A DNA stretch of 64,000 bases, from assembly GCA_007844125.1 (NCBI GenBank), contig CM017565.1, forward strand, positions 7,638,885 through 7,702,884, read 5' to 3'. Made by a program: the position numbers and the translations under genes. The notes beneath the pieces are model-generated. The model searched no databases, was not told the origin of the DNA, and saw only the letters and a list, made by a program, of their open reading frames with translations. The stretch is from Sinonovacula constricta. Taxonomy: Eukaryota; Mollusca; Bivalvia; Cardiida; Solecurtidae. Below are positions 35,961 to 46,714 of the stretch, in pieces. Each line of letters starts with the position of its first letter. The stretch's first letter is position 1.

Positions 35961-36520
35961 AACGTGCATTTGAATGATTTATAATGCATGCCATATTGTT
36001 TTCTCGGTCGAATACATTAATTGACAGGGCAGACATATTCATTGTGTGTTTTTCCACAGCCTTCTTTCTGACTCTCATTTTTTAGGTTCCCTGTTGATCA
36101 TAAACTGTATATTTTAATAGCTAAACATACTTGGCTAGACTGGGCTAGACCGCAAAGTGCTAATGCTTTTATCAACCATACAAGTTACGAAACGTACCAC
36201 ATAAAAGAATAATTAAAAAGATTTTTCCCGAAGGATGAACACGCCTACATCTTTCGCTTCATAGTTTCTTATGTTTCTTTGTATCTGAAACTCAGGAGTA
36301 TTTTTACAGAGAAAAGGCTTTTTTAAAGACAACCTAGTTAAGAAAAGAGGAGTCAATTAATGTCAATTGTTCCCATCTGAAACATGCACTATGACAACAG
36401 TGTCAGCGGCTATCATTATCTTTTTAAGTGTTTTGAAAATGGAAGCTTGAGTTCAGACCACAACTTCATCGCATAAAGGATATTTAAATAAGGTGTTCTA
36501 TAAAGAGCAGTAAAACGGAC
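35961..36520. other. A+T-rich non-coding DNA
   Basis: No gene or repeat can be supported. The 75-codon - strand frame overlapping the repeat end (35851-36078) is chance. Confidence 0.4.
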
Positions 36521-36522
36521 AT

Positions 36523-36723
36523 TCACTTAAAACGTGTCATATTCAGCCATATTATATATCTCGTGCCTCTTATCCATTTTGATCGTCTTTCAGGTGTAAC
36601 ATCTTTTGATGAAGGTCTGGTGTAGCCTTCATAGACAGTATGTGCATATCCACCTATTTTCTTTCGCCACTTTACAGAACTTCTCACCTCGTCAAATGAT
36701 CCACTATCTAGTATGACTGTCAC
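36523..36723 (-). pseudogene. Coding-like remnant, possibly FLYWCH-type
   Basis: A 66-codon frame contains KIGGYAHTVYEGYTRPSS followed by RSKWIRGTRY. The G-Y...Y-E-G-Y...K-W-x-R spacing recalls the start of a FLYWCH zinc-binding domain, which is often found in MULE-type transposons. The Cys and His ligands are not seen. It starts from a non-ATG codon and no neighbouring exon was found. The resemblance is suggestive only. Confidence 0.22.
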
Positions 36724-37179
36724 GCCCTGTTTCTCTGTTTAAATCTCCAATTATAACTTGTATGCGTGTTAGAATCCTCCTTTTTGAAAAATGCTGGATG
36801 GCTGCATACATGTAGTTCCTGATTAACTACATCGGGTAGAATGTCCGTATGGAGATCTGAGACCACTAACAGTCTTTAAAGCACTAACTGTGCATCAATA
36901 TGGACATTATGTTTTCAAATATTACGAGCGAGTGTAATTGTCATTTAAAATCTTTAAAAGCTGTATGTTGTTGCTTCTTTGCCTTCCATTTTCTGGACTA
37001 TTTTACCTTAATGCTTTTGCACCATCTCCTGTATTATTTTATCTGCATCAGTGTCTGTATATTAAAGCGGTGGGGTCTTCTCTAAAAGGGTTTGCTAAAC
37101 GGAATTCACACCTCCTTTTTAGCCGTTGTTTATGTGTTCCTTCCTTGTGCTTTTCACTATTTTCATATCTTTAGCCTTT
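36724..37179. other. A+T-rich non-coding DNA
   Basis: Two overlapping + strand frames (36900-37174) are hydrophobic and unrelated to anything known to me. They are probably chance. Confidence 0.4.
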
Positions 37180-37600
37180 AGGTTGCCGAGGCTTTTATCT
37201 ACTGTACATACTGTAGATATGTTGACAGTTTATTTTTGTAACTAGATATTTTGTATGTATATACGTCCATTGTATATGTTTTAACTCTCGTTAAAGGTGC
37301 TTACTGTTAGTTGTTCACTTTTACGGAATATTTTGATTTACACTCTTTATTTGATACAAAAACCTTCAGGAAGAATGAGGTTGGAGTGCTCCACAGACCA
37401 GGTTTAAGCACCCCAGTCGGTCCTTTTGCCGACTGACCGTTCCAAGGCGGTAACTACTGGTTTATCGTTTTGTGTGTTATGTCTCGTCTCTGTGTTTTTG
37501 TCACATTTACATTTACCCTGTTTGCCTTTGTCTAGAGGTAGATTTAACTTAAATATCTGTGGAAATTTTGATAGGAACTTTTCTTACTTACCTATTTACA
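37180..37600 (+). repeat. Hairpin-core repeat, family I, 5' truncated
   Basis: It starts at 'aggttgccgaggcttttatc' and keeps the rest of family I, with a perfect 7-bp hairpin stem (37414-37420 and 37429-37435, 8-base loop). GGCGGTAACTACTGG follows and the tail ends near 'gataggaacttttcttactt'. The 64-codon frame inside it is also seen in another copy as a shadow and is not a gene. It abuts the 3' end of the fossil gene on the other strand. Confidence 0.85.
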
Positions 37601-37619
37601 TTCTTGAATGGCACTGTTG

Positions 37620-38807
37620 ACATCTGCATTAACAACAACCACACGCTCGTTGAGATACTAACGTCCCCCATTCTGATGTTAATCCTCATGTTGCTTTAAC
37701 GCAACGCACAAAAACCTGTTCAATAATTAAGTCCACCGGAAGCTCTTTCCAGTACATGCACCGGCCCTCCTTCCTATAACATAGTTACAAGCACAAAACA
37801 TCAGGTACTAATCGGGATGCTCTTTCATTGCTTATATGTTGAAAGAATACATAACGAGAATTCAGAATATCCAAATACCGAAACCAGTATCACAGATTTT
37901 GTCTATGAATATTTCGTTGTACTTTGCTTACGGCTGCTGCAGGCCTGTATTTTGCAGTAAATCCTGTTCTTTTAGTCAATACAGCTTCAGCAAGAGCGTT
38001 CAAGTCATATACTCTTCCTGTTTATTCTGGCGATTGCATTTCGCTTTTTGACATCATCTTTTCATTATCCGTATCTTCGACGTAAACAGATATGCTCCAC
38101 TAACAACGTGTTAAATGTATCTGCTACCACAAACGAGATCGCACTGCTCGGTCGACAGCCTCACATGAAGCATTTGTATTACAGAATATTTGGAGCACAA
38201 GTTTCAATTAATTCCTGCAACTTTCAATTTTCGAATACACCACAGAGATCACATCATCTCATGGTGAAAGGATATTAGCTTCATCTTCTGATCAGATTGA
38301 TAAATAAATTATTGTGTTTTCCAATTAAAAATTTGGTCAAAGGTCACAACGAGTGCTTTAAAATTTAGAGCTTCTTGCAGTGTTAATATGTCACCGGGAT
38401 TCTTGTCCATCACTGGCAGAACAAGGGGTAGACAATTTTCCATGGTAGTTTCTATTCTGAACACATTGCATGCATGTTACCTGGCCAACCTGACATTAAC
38501 TAAATGAGTGACCTCACTACCTTCACCTTGAAATCCATGCACTGAGTTGGATCTTCAACTAAGGTCGTTGAAGACGAAAGGTTCAATGATGGTACGATGC
38601 TGGTCGTAGAAACGTAGCCTGAATAGCCTTTTGATGCAGCTGTACAGCAAGACCGATTTGCAATGGAACAATTATTGCACTAGGTTCACAATTTAGGCCG
38701 ATACGCTGTCCTTCGAAATACACTTTATTCTCGGATTGGTTCCCATGGTGAGCTGTTAAAGAAGAAATAGCGAACAAGAAGACACATAGCTTTTGTTTTT
38801 GACACAT
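37620..38807 (-). pseudogene. Fossil of a multi-copy invertebrate protein family
   Basis: Reading down from 38807, pieces of one protein appear in order across frameshifts. They are: a start open through KVYFEGQRIGLNCEPSAIIV and PLQIGLAVQLHQK; LPLVLPVMDKNPGDILTLQE and ALVTFDQ (about 38320-38450); LQELIETCAPN (near 38200); NALAEAVLTKRTGF (near 37990); and WKELPVDLIIEQVFVR at 37751-37705. From memory, this order and the W-x-x-L-x-x-D-L-I-I-E-Q-V motif belong to a large uncharacterised family with many copies in corals and molluscs, probably spread by mobile elements. I cannot name it. A good acceptor-like tract (ending TTCTTTAACAG, 38770-38780) precedes the conserved part. Many stops make it non-functional. 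Confidence 0.55.
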
Positions 38808-38814
38808 TATTTTA

Positions 38815-41200
38815 TTAGATATCGCATTTATTTCCTTTCTAAACTTAACTAATTTTATACAAGAATGTATTCCTAGGCATTCATTTTTTCTGCTGCTTCG
38901 ACAAGTATGTTAGTTCTATAAGAATGTGTGTCCTCGTATTCGGCGCGTTTTTGATAAAATAAATGTTACATGCAATCCGCTGTACTTTTCAAGGTAACAC
39001 CGTTCTGTTTACCATCAACATCGTATATCAGTATGCCACAGTTGATATATTCAACTGGTTTATCGTTCTGTATATATAGATATAAGTCGCACCGCCAGAT
39101 ATTTGTTTATTCATGTGATCTTCCTAAATATTGCACAACTGTCAAAAACGCTTCATATGTGACACATTTGTAGGGGCAACCTCTGCATTTATAGTTTTGT
39201 CCTAGTGTTTCACATTGATATTCTGAAATATATTCTGCCTTGTTGGAGATTTATTTCTTCAGCAGATGGATGATCTTGAACCAATGCTCTTTTTGCACAA
39301 ACAGTGTTGTTCCATGGGTCTCACTTGTCTTGAATACATAACGAAACATGCTAAATTCTGGAGTTCTAAGACATCAAAACCTCGTTTGCCTTTGAATGTC
39401 GGATAATGACCGGAGAAAAAAGTTAGTTGTGAAAGCAAACACGTTTTAAGTGTTTCGTCTTGTATGGAACGACATATCCAAACATAGACAATTGTAAAAA
39501 CAACCATGTTATTTGTATCATTTCACCGTTGGCTTTGCTTTATGACAGAAATAACTAGCTCTGTTTTTGTGCCAATTTTTAGACACTTTTTATTGTCTGT
39601 CTATTTGCAAATTATGCGGGTTTGGTCTGGTGTAGTGATTAATATTCAAATATATGACTGTTGATATAATGGATCTAGAATACAAGTAAAAAGCAGTATT
39701 AGTGGGAGCCGTCATAAAAATATGTATCTCATGTTAAAATATTTTGTTGAATGATTGTGTGTTCGAGCGAGCGTGCGTGTGTGTGTGCCTATCTGCGTTT
39801 TATATAAGGCAAAAAGGCAATTAGAAAACTCTGTTAACATAGTTGGTTTACTTATTTGTAACCGAAATACTTAATATGTCGCTTCATTTTGCATTGTAAT
39901 GAGAAAAGTTCTTTATTTGGGTAATGTTGATTTAGATAAACCGAATTTATACGAGTATAAGAGAAAGGTAAGAATAAGAACTATTCAATGCCAAAAGTTG
40001 GCGTTTAAATCGTTTGCAGTTTAAGTATACCTGTTTTCAGATCATGCATATATGGTCAGAGCTGTATTACGTAGCTTTAACAATGGATATTCCTGTGCAA
40101 AATGTCCCATTGATTCTTAGCGGGTAATAAGCAATAGTGTGTTTTAAAAAGAATCGACAAATCAGGAGCGTAAGTGTCGCGAAATCGTCTTATACAAAGC
40201 ATTGTCAGTTTTTGTTATTCCATTCTATTGTAAACCCATAACTACAGAACCCACAAAATTAACAACATTTTTGTAACATAAGAAACAACTTACGGGTTTA
40301 AATCGCTTTTCTGCGCTGCTTTGTGTTCCACAATATAGATGATATATCCTTCAAATATACGCGTAAACAAATTCGATGACGTACTTTAACGACATCACAA
40401 GAATATAACCAATATGGTGTGTCAAAGTGGTCAATAGCGTTTGGTAAAACACATATAACATCAAAAGCAACTTTCTCGAAGGCCGCTGCAAACATGTGTT
40501 GTATGTTAACAATGGTGATCTTTATACATTTACTGATTCAAAAAGCCATTTATGTTCAAATCAATATTTTCCTAAGTCTATATTCAATAACCTATACTGC
40601 ATTTTCACTATTCGTCGAGGTTTAAGTCCTTGGACGGCTTCAGGTCCCTCTCAATATTGAATGCCATTGCTAAATTGAAATGTATTTATAAATAAATTAT
40701 TTGCAATATTTATTCACACGTTTATCAACGCTAGACCAATATTTCTACAGAAGTAAAAGAAACGAGTGCAAACACCTAGAATTTGAATCCAACATTCAAT
40801 TTTATCTTGAAAGAAGGTAAATGCTTCTTAAATTGGTGGATTTATACGAACTACAAAATACTGGTTTATTTTCATTCCTAAACATTGATCTATTCTTTTC
40901 AGTGAATGATTCATTCCGAGAAATAGGATTCTGCAACTTCCTGGAAGACAATTTATATGACAGATTGTCTAAAATCATAGAGATATTGGTTACACAGCTC
41001 ACTTATCAAAACAAGTCCTGAAGGTTTCGATTGTTTACAATTTGTGGCTTCAAGTCCCAAAACACGACATACTTGGCAAAACAGACCATGTTCATTCAAC
41101 AACTCGCTATATTTGAGAAAATAAAACTAACATCATGAGACTGCACTTTTGCTTTAGGTCGATATAAAAAATTGTTTTTAACCATACAGCATTTTTAAGT
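38815..41200. other. A+T-rich non-coding DNA
   Basis: Frames at 40298-40495 (-) and 40419-40625 (+) overlap each other and show no motif. No repeat family was recognised. Confidence 0.4.
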
Positions 41201-41204
41201 AGGC

Positions 41205-41275
41205 AGTTCGGATTAGCATGTACGACAAGAGGGATTTATAAAAACAATGTCGTGTGTTTGAATCACCTTATGAAA
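41205..41275 (+). repeat. Possible tRNA-derived SINE head
   Basis: GCAGTTCGGATTAGCATG resembles an A box, and GTGTTTGAATCACC about 35 bases later resembles a B box with one change. The spacing is that of a tRNA-like head. The body is not delimited. Confidence 0.4.
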
Positions 41276-41974
41276 GATGTATTTGCTGTGGTTGAGTTGT
41301 TTTGACCGTAAAATCCCGATCAATTTTCAACTAAAACCATTTACCAATGTGTGCGTAACTAAACTAGTAAATTCGCTCGTGTGTTCACCAATCTGAAACA
41401 CTGAATTCATATGTCGTCGGAAGCTTTACATCCGTTCGGCTTATTTCGGTAGGGTGTCGATGAAGACAAAAACACCATTCACATGTATGTCTTAAATGAT
41501 AATTTTATGGTGATATTGATGATGTCGACCAATACAATGTTCGTGATAGCAATGTGAGAATAAAGTCAATGTAGTGTCTGGTATATGTTGCAATATTAAT
41601 AGGACTTTGTTATAATTCCTTATCCATAATTACAAAAATGTTGCATGTGCAGTGTGGCGGTCGTAAAGAATGCACCATTGCATGGAATCTATGCTGTCCT
41701 TTAATTCATCCTGTACGGATTGTTACGCATATTTTCTTTTGCAGGACATTGGACTTTATTTCCGCAATTCCATTCACCCATAAACAGAATGTTAAAACTA
41801 TCTGTTTTCTGGTCATCTTTTCTAGAGGTTAAATTTAATTTATTATAACAAATAGTGGGGAGTTCTTCTAATGTCTCTTCTAGCTACCAGTTGGACATTC
41901 AAACAACTAACGACTTCTTAACTTATTTAAGAAAATGTCGCGCTTCGATATCAGTTTTCTTTTCATCGCTTGCA

Positions 41975-42210
41975 TTTGATAAACCCGTCAGGAGTTGCGA
42001 GGTTAGAGCTCTGTAAAACCGATTAAACACCCCTGTAGGTCTCCTTTGACAACCGACCGTTTCAAGGGGGTAACTGGTGGATTTGCTCTTTTTGTTTCAT
42101 GACTTATCACAAATGTGTTCTAACTTGTACTGTTGGCTTCCCTTTGTCCAGTGACCTTTCGAATTTTGGTATATGTGGCAATGCTTATAGAACTTTTTTC
42201 AAATTGGCTA
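41975..42210 (+). repeat. Hairpin-core repeat, family II, partial
   Basis: 'cttgcatttgataaacccgt', CAGGAGTTGCGAGGTTAGAG, a decayed hairpin, 'gaccgtttcaagggggtaac' and a tail with 'ggtatatgtggcaatgctta' follow family II order. The upstream head is missing. The 95-codon frame from 42099 lies in the repeat and is not a gene. Confidence 0.75.
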
Positions 42211-42332
42211 AATTAAAATATATGAATAATTATTATTGTAAGTGCTATTGTATAACGCTCGCTGTCTATCTTGTCTCTTCTTTATGTCTCTGCGAGCATA
42301 TGAACAGAACCGATCAGAACTTTATGTCAATA

Positions 42333-42365
42333 TGTAGGCCACCGGTCCATAATACAAATAAACAT
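42333..42365 (-). repeat. Possible 3'-end fragment of the second LINE
   Basis: TAGGCCACCGGTCCATAATA and the bases after it nearly match the 3' end of the LINE at 42962-42990 (TAGGCCTCCGGCCCATAATA), in the same orientation. It is probably a short 5'-truncated copy, but the match is brief. Confidence 0.35.
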
Positions 42366-42454
42366 TTATTTCATACGGTTACCTAATGACTGACTGATAA
42401 CTAATTTATTTAAGGTTCAGCAATATACTTTTGTACTTTATCGTGACCCCGTCA

Positions 42455-42545
42455 TGTTGCCCAATACGAACATATGACAAGGTCCTATGAGCATTGCAAA
42501 ATTAACCAGACCCGGAAAGGCACAGGACAAATATATTGTTAACTG
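42455..42545 (-). repeat. Hairpin-core repeat, family II tail fragment
   Basis: 'gaacatatgacaaggtccta', 'gagcattgcaaaatta' and 'aaaggcacaggacaaa' match the family II tail. The core is absent. Confidence 0.55.
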
Positions 42546-42919
42546 TACCCGATAATGTAGTATCGTAATGTTTATTCATTTTTGCTGCTTATACTTCTAT
42601 GATCTTGAACATTTTATAGATAATTAAAGATGATCTTTGTTTAAAGATTTCATAACAATTATAAAATCTTTTTTTATCTGTATGCCAACATACCAATTAA
42701 AATTATATCTTTCTATGATATGTCTAAACTTAGGACAGATACAAATCATGATATTCATTCACACTTCACAATTGTTCATTAAACAATAATTAACAACTTT
42801 GTGTCTGCGTATTTCAATATCAATTTATGACTGGCGCATCTAATACACGCCATGGTTTTTCTTTGATGGAATGAAATATCTATTTTAGGGATGAAGATTT
42901 GATTTAATTAATTTGTCTG

Positions 42920-42920
<1 letters not shown>

Positions 42921-42951
<31 letters not shown>
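42921..42951 (-). repeat. (ATTG)n tail at the LINE 3' end
   Basis: About seven ATTG units (CAAT on the element strand) directly follow the conserved LINE 3' end. Short tandem repeats of this sort are the normal 3' tail of several non-LTR clades. Confidence 0.8.
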
Positions 42952-43299
42952 CAAAGAATTTTAGGCCTCCGGCCCATAATACAAATATACAAAAAAAAAA
43001 ATCAGTCTTAAACATTCATAAGTTGTGCCCGTAGCTTTATAAATGAATCACATTCACACTGTTTGCAATATACTATAAACAATAGAAAATAAGTACATGT
43101 ATACATGTAGTATAACTATAAATAACATATCATTCTCATATTGTTTTACATCTGAAATAATTGTTAACATTGCTTTATAAATACCTCAAATAATAGTTGA
43201 CAATGCTTTATCTATGACTTGATATAGAAAAAATAGCTTTTTTTGTTTATTGTAGACTTTTGAAAAAAAGAACATTTAATTGTTATGCATCTTTGCTAG

Positions 43300-44570
43300 T
43301 TTGTGGCAAGTAACAAATGAAATAAGGACTTAGATATTTTTCTTATAATATCACATTTAGTAGCATACCAAGGCATGTGATACTCATCACCTGTATTGTT
43401 ATACTTTGGACAGACGAAAAATACATGGTACTCGCGTTCAATAACATTAATACTATTTTGTAAACAGAACTCACCTAATCGATTATTTAACGGTATAGAC
43501 ATAGGTCTACCTAACTCGATTCTTAACGTATAGATTGAACATCGAAACTTTGATAAAGCTATTTTGTATTTTAAAGGCATGTCCTAAATTCAAATATCGT
43601 TCGGTGTTCAATAATGTCTTAAAATACTGATAATGATAACATCTACTTGAACTGCTTACAGAAAAGTGCCAGTTTTCTGAATATATGTCCCTTAGTCTCT
43701 GTTGAAATTGTACAATAAAAATATTTTATCTCCAATATCTTGCACAATCAAATCATAGCCAAACCCTACTGAAAATAACAATTGTTTAATCTTTGCAGCC
43801 CAACAAGTGCGCTTCACAGCATCTATTCACAGCATCTAGTCTTTCCAGCATGTCATAGCAATGTTTAGAGTATCTGTTTACATTCATATGCATCAACTTA
43901 CACCAGCACCTTACACAATTTGTCATATAAGTGATGCATAGCGGTGAGCGTCCACACTCTCCTAATGTCATGCTTGTATTTGTTGTTTTATTGACTCGCA
44001 AGTACCATTTACAAAAGTTATTATGAACCTTTTCGATATCAGGGTAGTTAGTATACCCCCATACTTGTGAACCATAGCACAAAATCGGTTTAAAGTCAAA
44101 CAATTTAACAGAAATATCGTGTAGGTAAATATCCGAATGGTTTTTGACATGAATAAAATAAGGAAAAAGCTTGTTGTGCAGCTAATTTTTCGTGGGCGGC
44201 ATTATATGATAAACTTGGGGTGAACAGCAGTGTTTATAAACTGTAGTTGTATTAACCCGCCGACCTTTGAAATACCACTTTTCATATTTTTTTAATATCA
44301 AGCCATTTCTAAATACAATAACTTCTGTCTTGTTTAAATTTACTTCCATGCCTGTCTCAGATCAAAACTGCCCAACAACATTAAGTCGTCTTTGTAAATC
44401 AATTGCTGTTTCAGCAAAAATGGCTATATCATCTTCCCCATTTTTCACAAAGACATACAATTTCAAATGATTGTAAAATTCGCTTGAGATATATATCATC
44501 AGAGTATTTTCTTAAGCCACCAATATTCCAATGATACAATGTCCCAGGATATGGAAGAGCCTTCGCCACG
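43300..44570 (-). pseudogene. LINE ORF2 remnant, EN start fused to RT end
   Basis: The start reads LPYPGTLYHWNIGGLRKYSD and IVCLCEKWG (endonuclease N-terminus, about 44570-44436). At 44436 it passes straight into EDDIAIFAETAIDLQRR (44436-44385), the RT catalytic box. The intervening several hundred codons are gone and the frame changes. KPILCYGSQVWGY (about 44095-44055), LGECGRSPLCITYMTNCVRC (about 43980-43920) and RCYHYQYFKTLLNTERY (about 43645-43600) are typical of the RT C-terminal region. Stops are frequent after 43790. Confidence 0.8.
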
Positions 44571-44573
44571 CTC

Positions 44574-45200
44574 CTAGTCCTCACACACATCGGAGTCTGC
44601 GTTACCAGCTGGCTGCGCTTCGTTGTAGTGGTCATGTGACGGTCTGCTTATGTTGACACGGGATGTCCTACTAGAGCGAGGTCGTGAACCGATGCGAACA
44701 GTACATCCGGCGTTATCATCATACTTGTAGACTAATTCATTTACAATCAATTTATCATGTCGCACAACTGCATAGTTTCCCCGTGCACGTTCTTCTAACA
44801 TCATCTCACCCAATATTCTACGATGCCGCTTTACCCGTTCTGTAACGTCGTGCTGCACGGTATGGCCAGGTACAGGTGTCGATTTTGCCTGGTTCAGAAT
44901 GGTCTCACGATCTTTGTATCGGAAAAACATTGCGATAATTGTACACATGTTTGGGTCACGTGATTTAATACGGTGTGCCCGGTCAATATCAAATTGGAAT
45001 GCTTGTCCACCAAGATAAAGTTTTTCATCGACAAAGTTGCGCAATTTGGTCTCAGTGTCCGCTCATGTTTCATTCATAGTTCCAGCTATTCCGCTGAAAC
45101 AAATATTATTTTGTCTTGATTGACCTTTTTTGTCGAGACGATTCTGCATATTCGACATTTGCTCTCTGAGCGAAGCATTGTCTTTTTAATTGTCACATTC
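44574..45200 (-). pseudogene. LINE ORF1-like RNA-binding protein
   Basis: A coiled-coil-like stretch (KIEVELQHVNSKIDS, about 45280-45230) leads to RQNNICFSGI (about 45120-45090). A long open part follows (45044-44574): KLRNFVDEKLYL, FDIDRAHRIKSRDPN, FFRYKDRETILNQAK, VQHDVTERVKRHRRILGEMM and YAVVRHDKLIVNELVYKYDD. This is the L1-ORF1-type RNA-recognition and C-terminal domain pair. The frame stays open for 156 codons, which is notable in so decayed an element. It would have bound element RNA. Confidence 0.8.
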
Positions 45201-45504
45201 TCATATTGCAGTGTAGTCAATAGTGGTCAAAATTGAGTCTATCTTAGAGTTTACATGCTGTAGTTCAACTTCAATCTTTGTATTGTGTTTATCAAGGTCC
45301 AATTTCATGTTTTCCAAACATGTCCTCATTACAACTAAGTGTAGGCCTACTCGTGTCATTGGTACCACTGCATGTTACGCTTTGCATATTTCGGTCATAC
45401 TAGGGTTTCCGTGTTAATGTTGAAGGGCTGGTTAACACGGTGTTGAGAAGCCGAGGGTGGAGTACATGTAAAAGACAAAATTGAACGCTGACTCTGTCAG
45501 GTAG

Positions 45505-45714
45505 CTATTCTTTCAAAACCATTCCTGTTATTGGGAAAGAGGTGTTCAAGTTTGTTACATTCACATTATTTGGTTTGCGGGCATCACCACCTCTAGGACC
45601 AGGTCCGGGATTGATCTCAACATCGTTACACATAAACAATATGGCGGCTATACATATTAACAGCAGTAGCAATAAAGTAATTGAGGTTCTCACTTTACCT
45701 GGGTAAAGAGGCAC
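45505..45714 (-). pseudogene. Hydrophobic leader with 2A-like motif
   Basis: About 20 hydrophobic residues (ITLLLLLLICIAAILFMCN) are followed by DVEINPGP (45624-45601). This fits D-V/I-E-x-N-P-G-P, the 2A-like sequence that makes ribosomes skip a peptide bond. 2A-like motifs next to signal-like leaders are known in non-LTR elements of marine invertebrates. The frame then runs 39 codons to a stop. The true start codon is not clear (GTG at 45714 in the present sequence). Confidence 0.7.
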
Positions 45715-45729
45715 ACTTTATCCTGGTAA

Positions 45730-46340
45730 TGACTTTATCCGGCATAATAAAACAACCGACCTTTGCCATTCATTGCTGCAAACATATTCCTATTTGTTTT
45801 TATTTTGTCGTTGTCACTTGTTGCATCAAACAATCTTTCAAACACCGTGTGAAAAGTAAGATACACATGTTTAAATTTCAAACATCTTAAACAATCCATG
45901 GATGGCCAAATAAAATATATTTAACATATGTGTTTTCTCCTGCTATAACTATCTAGTGATAATAACATATTATAACATATTATAACAACTTTCTTGGTAT
46001 CGCGTGTTTAGCATATAATGTAAAATACATTAATATCTTGAGAACTATACAAAATATATCGAACATAATTACAATCGACCATATTCGCTTACTATCATAC
46101 AGTTATTTACCGAATTATTCAAACCTAAACAATATCTATACAACTCTATGCGCATAATTATTATGATTTATTTCAATTTACAGCAATGCTAGTTTCGTCA
46201 CAAAAGCTTGATATTGCATTAAGTACTCTCTGCAAATTGGTAACAGTGTCTGCACAGCAACGTCATAAAGTAAAGGCAAAATACATCATCGATTATAAAT
46301 ATGCCATTGCTGCACAGACATCGTATATACGTGTTTTGGT
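45730..46340. other. A+T-rich non-coding DNA
   Basis: No gene was recognised. A small ATAACATATT tandem lies near 45965-45985. Confidence 0.4.
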
Positions 46341-46342
46341 CA

Positions 46343-46711
46343 TTAATATACATATATAGTAAAGATGTTTGGGGAACGCAAGTCATCTTGTTTTGTCCCA
46401 ATATTACAGTATACAAGACCTTCTAATGGTGTTCTTTTGACTGCCCGTTCCATGCTTGGTCCCTCAAGAAGTAACCTTTTCATTTGTGATGTTTTGCTAT
46501 CTCTACAGCTTGGTGGTATTTTCATTTAGCCCTCAAATTTTGAATAAATGGAAATAACTAAGCGTTTAAATTGCTTGACCATTTGTCCCGCCTCCAGAAG
46601 TGGTTCGAACCTGTACCAACTCCCATTGTGACTATAATTAAGTCCAGACACAATCATTTCTACTCGTGATGTGCCGAGCTCAAAGGCATAACTATCTTCT
46701 AGGGGACGCAA
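46343..46711 (-). pseudogene. Coding-like stretch with one in-frame stop
   Basis: One frame runs about 122 codons from 46711 to 46343 with a single TAA (46528-46526). The composition is protein-like on both sides (for example VEMIVSGLNYSHNGSWYRFE, then LLLEGPSMERAVKRTPLEGL). Both halves share one frame, so a recent nonsense change in a longer coding segment is a simple explanation. No ATG start or domain was recognised. It may be a host pseudogene, an exon or a mobile-element piece. Confidence 0.35.
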
Positions 46712-46714
46712 ATA

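Larger units (their letters stand above)
42921..45720 (-). mobile_element. Decayed LINE with 2A-like motif
   Basis: Running from about 45720 down to 42921, it holds: a hydrophobic leader with a 2A-like motif; an L1-ORF1-like protein with coiled coil and RNA-binding region; the first residues of an endonuclease; a junction directly onto the RT catalytic box; the RT C-terminus; a 3' UTR; and a (CAAT)n tail. The 3' end is well marked, the 5' end is not. Most of the endonuclease and RT have been deleted and many stops are present, so it is dead. The clade is uncertain; CR1, L2 or Crack-type elements of marine invertebrates are the best candidates. Confidence 0.8.

Noticed and set aside
42099..42386. 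95-codon + strand frame
   Set aside because: It begins inside the family II copy. Like the short frames at 37426-37620 and 54923-55120, it comes from the repeat body.
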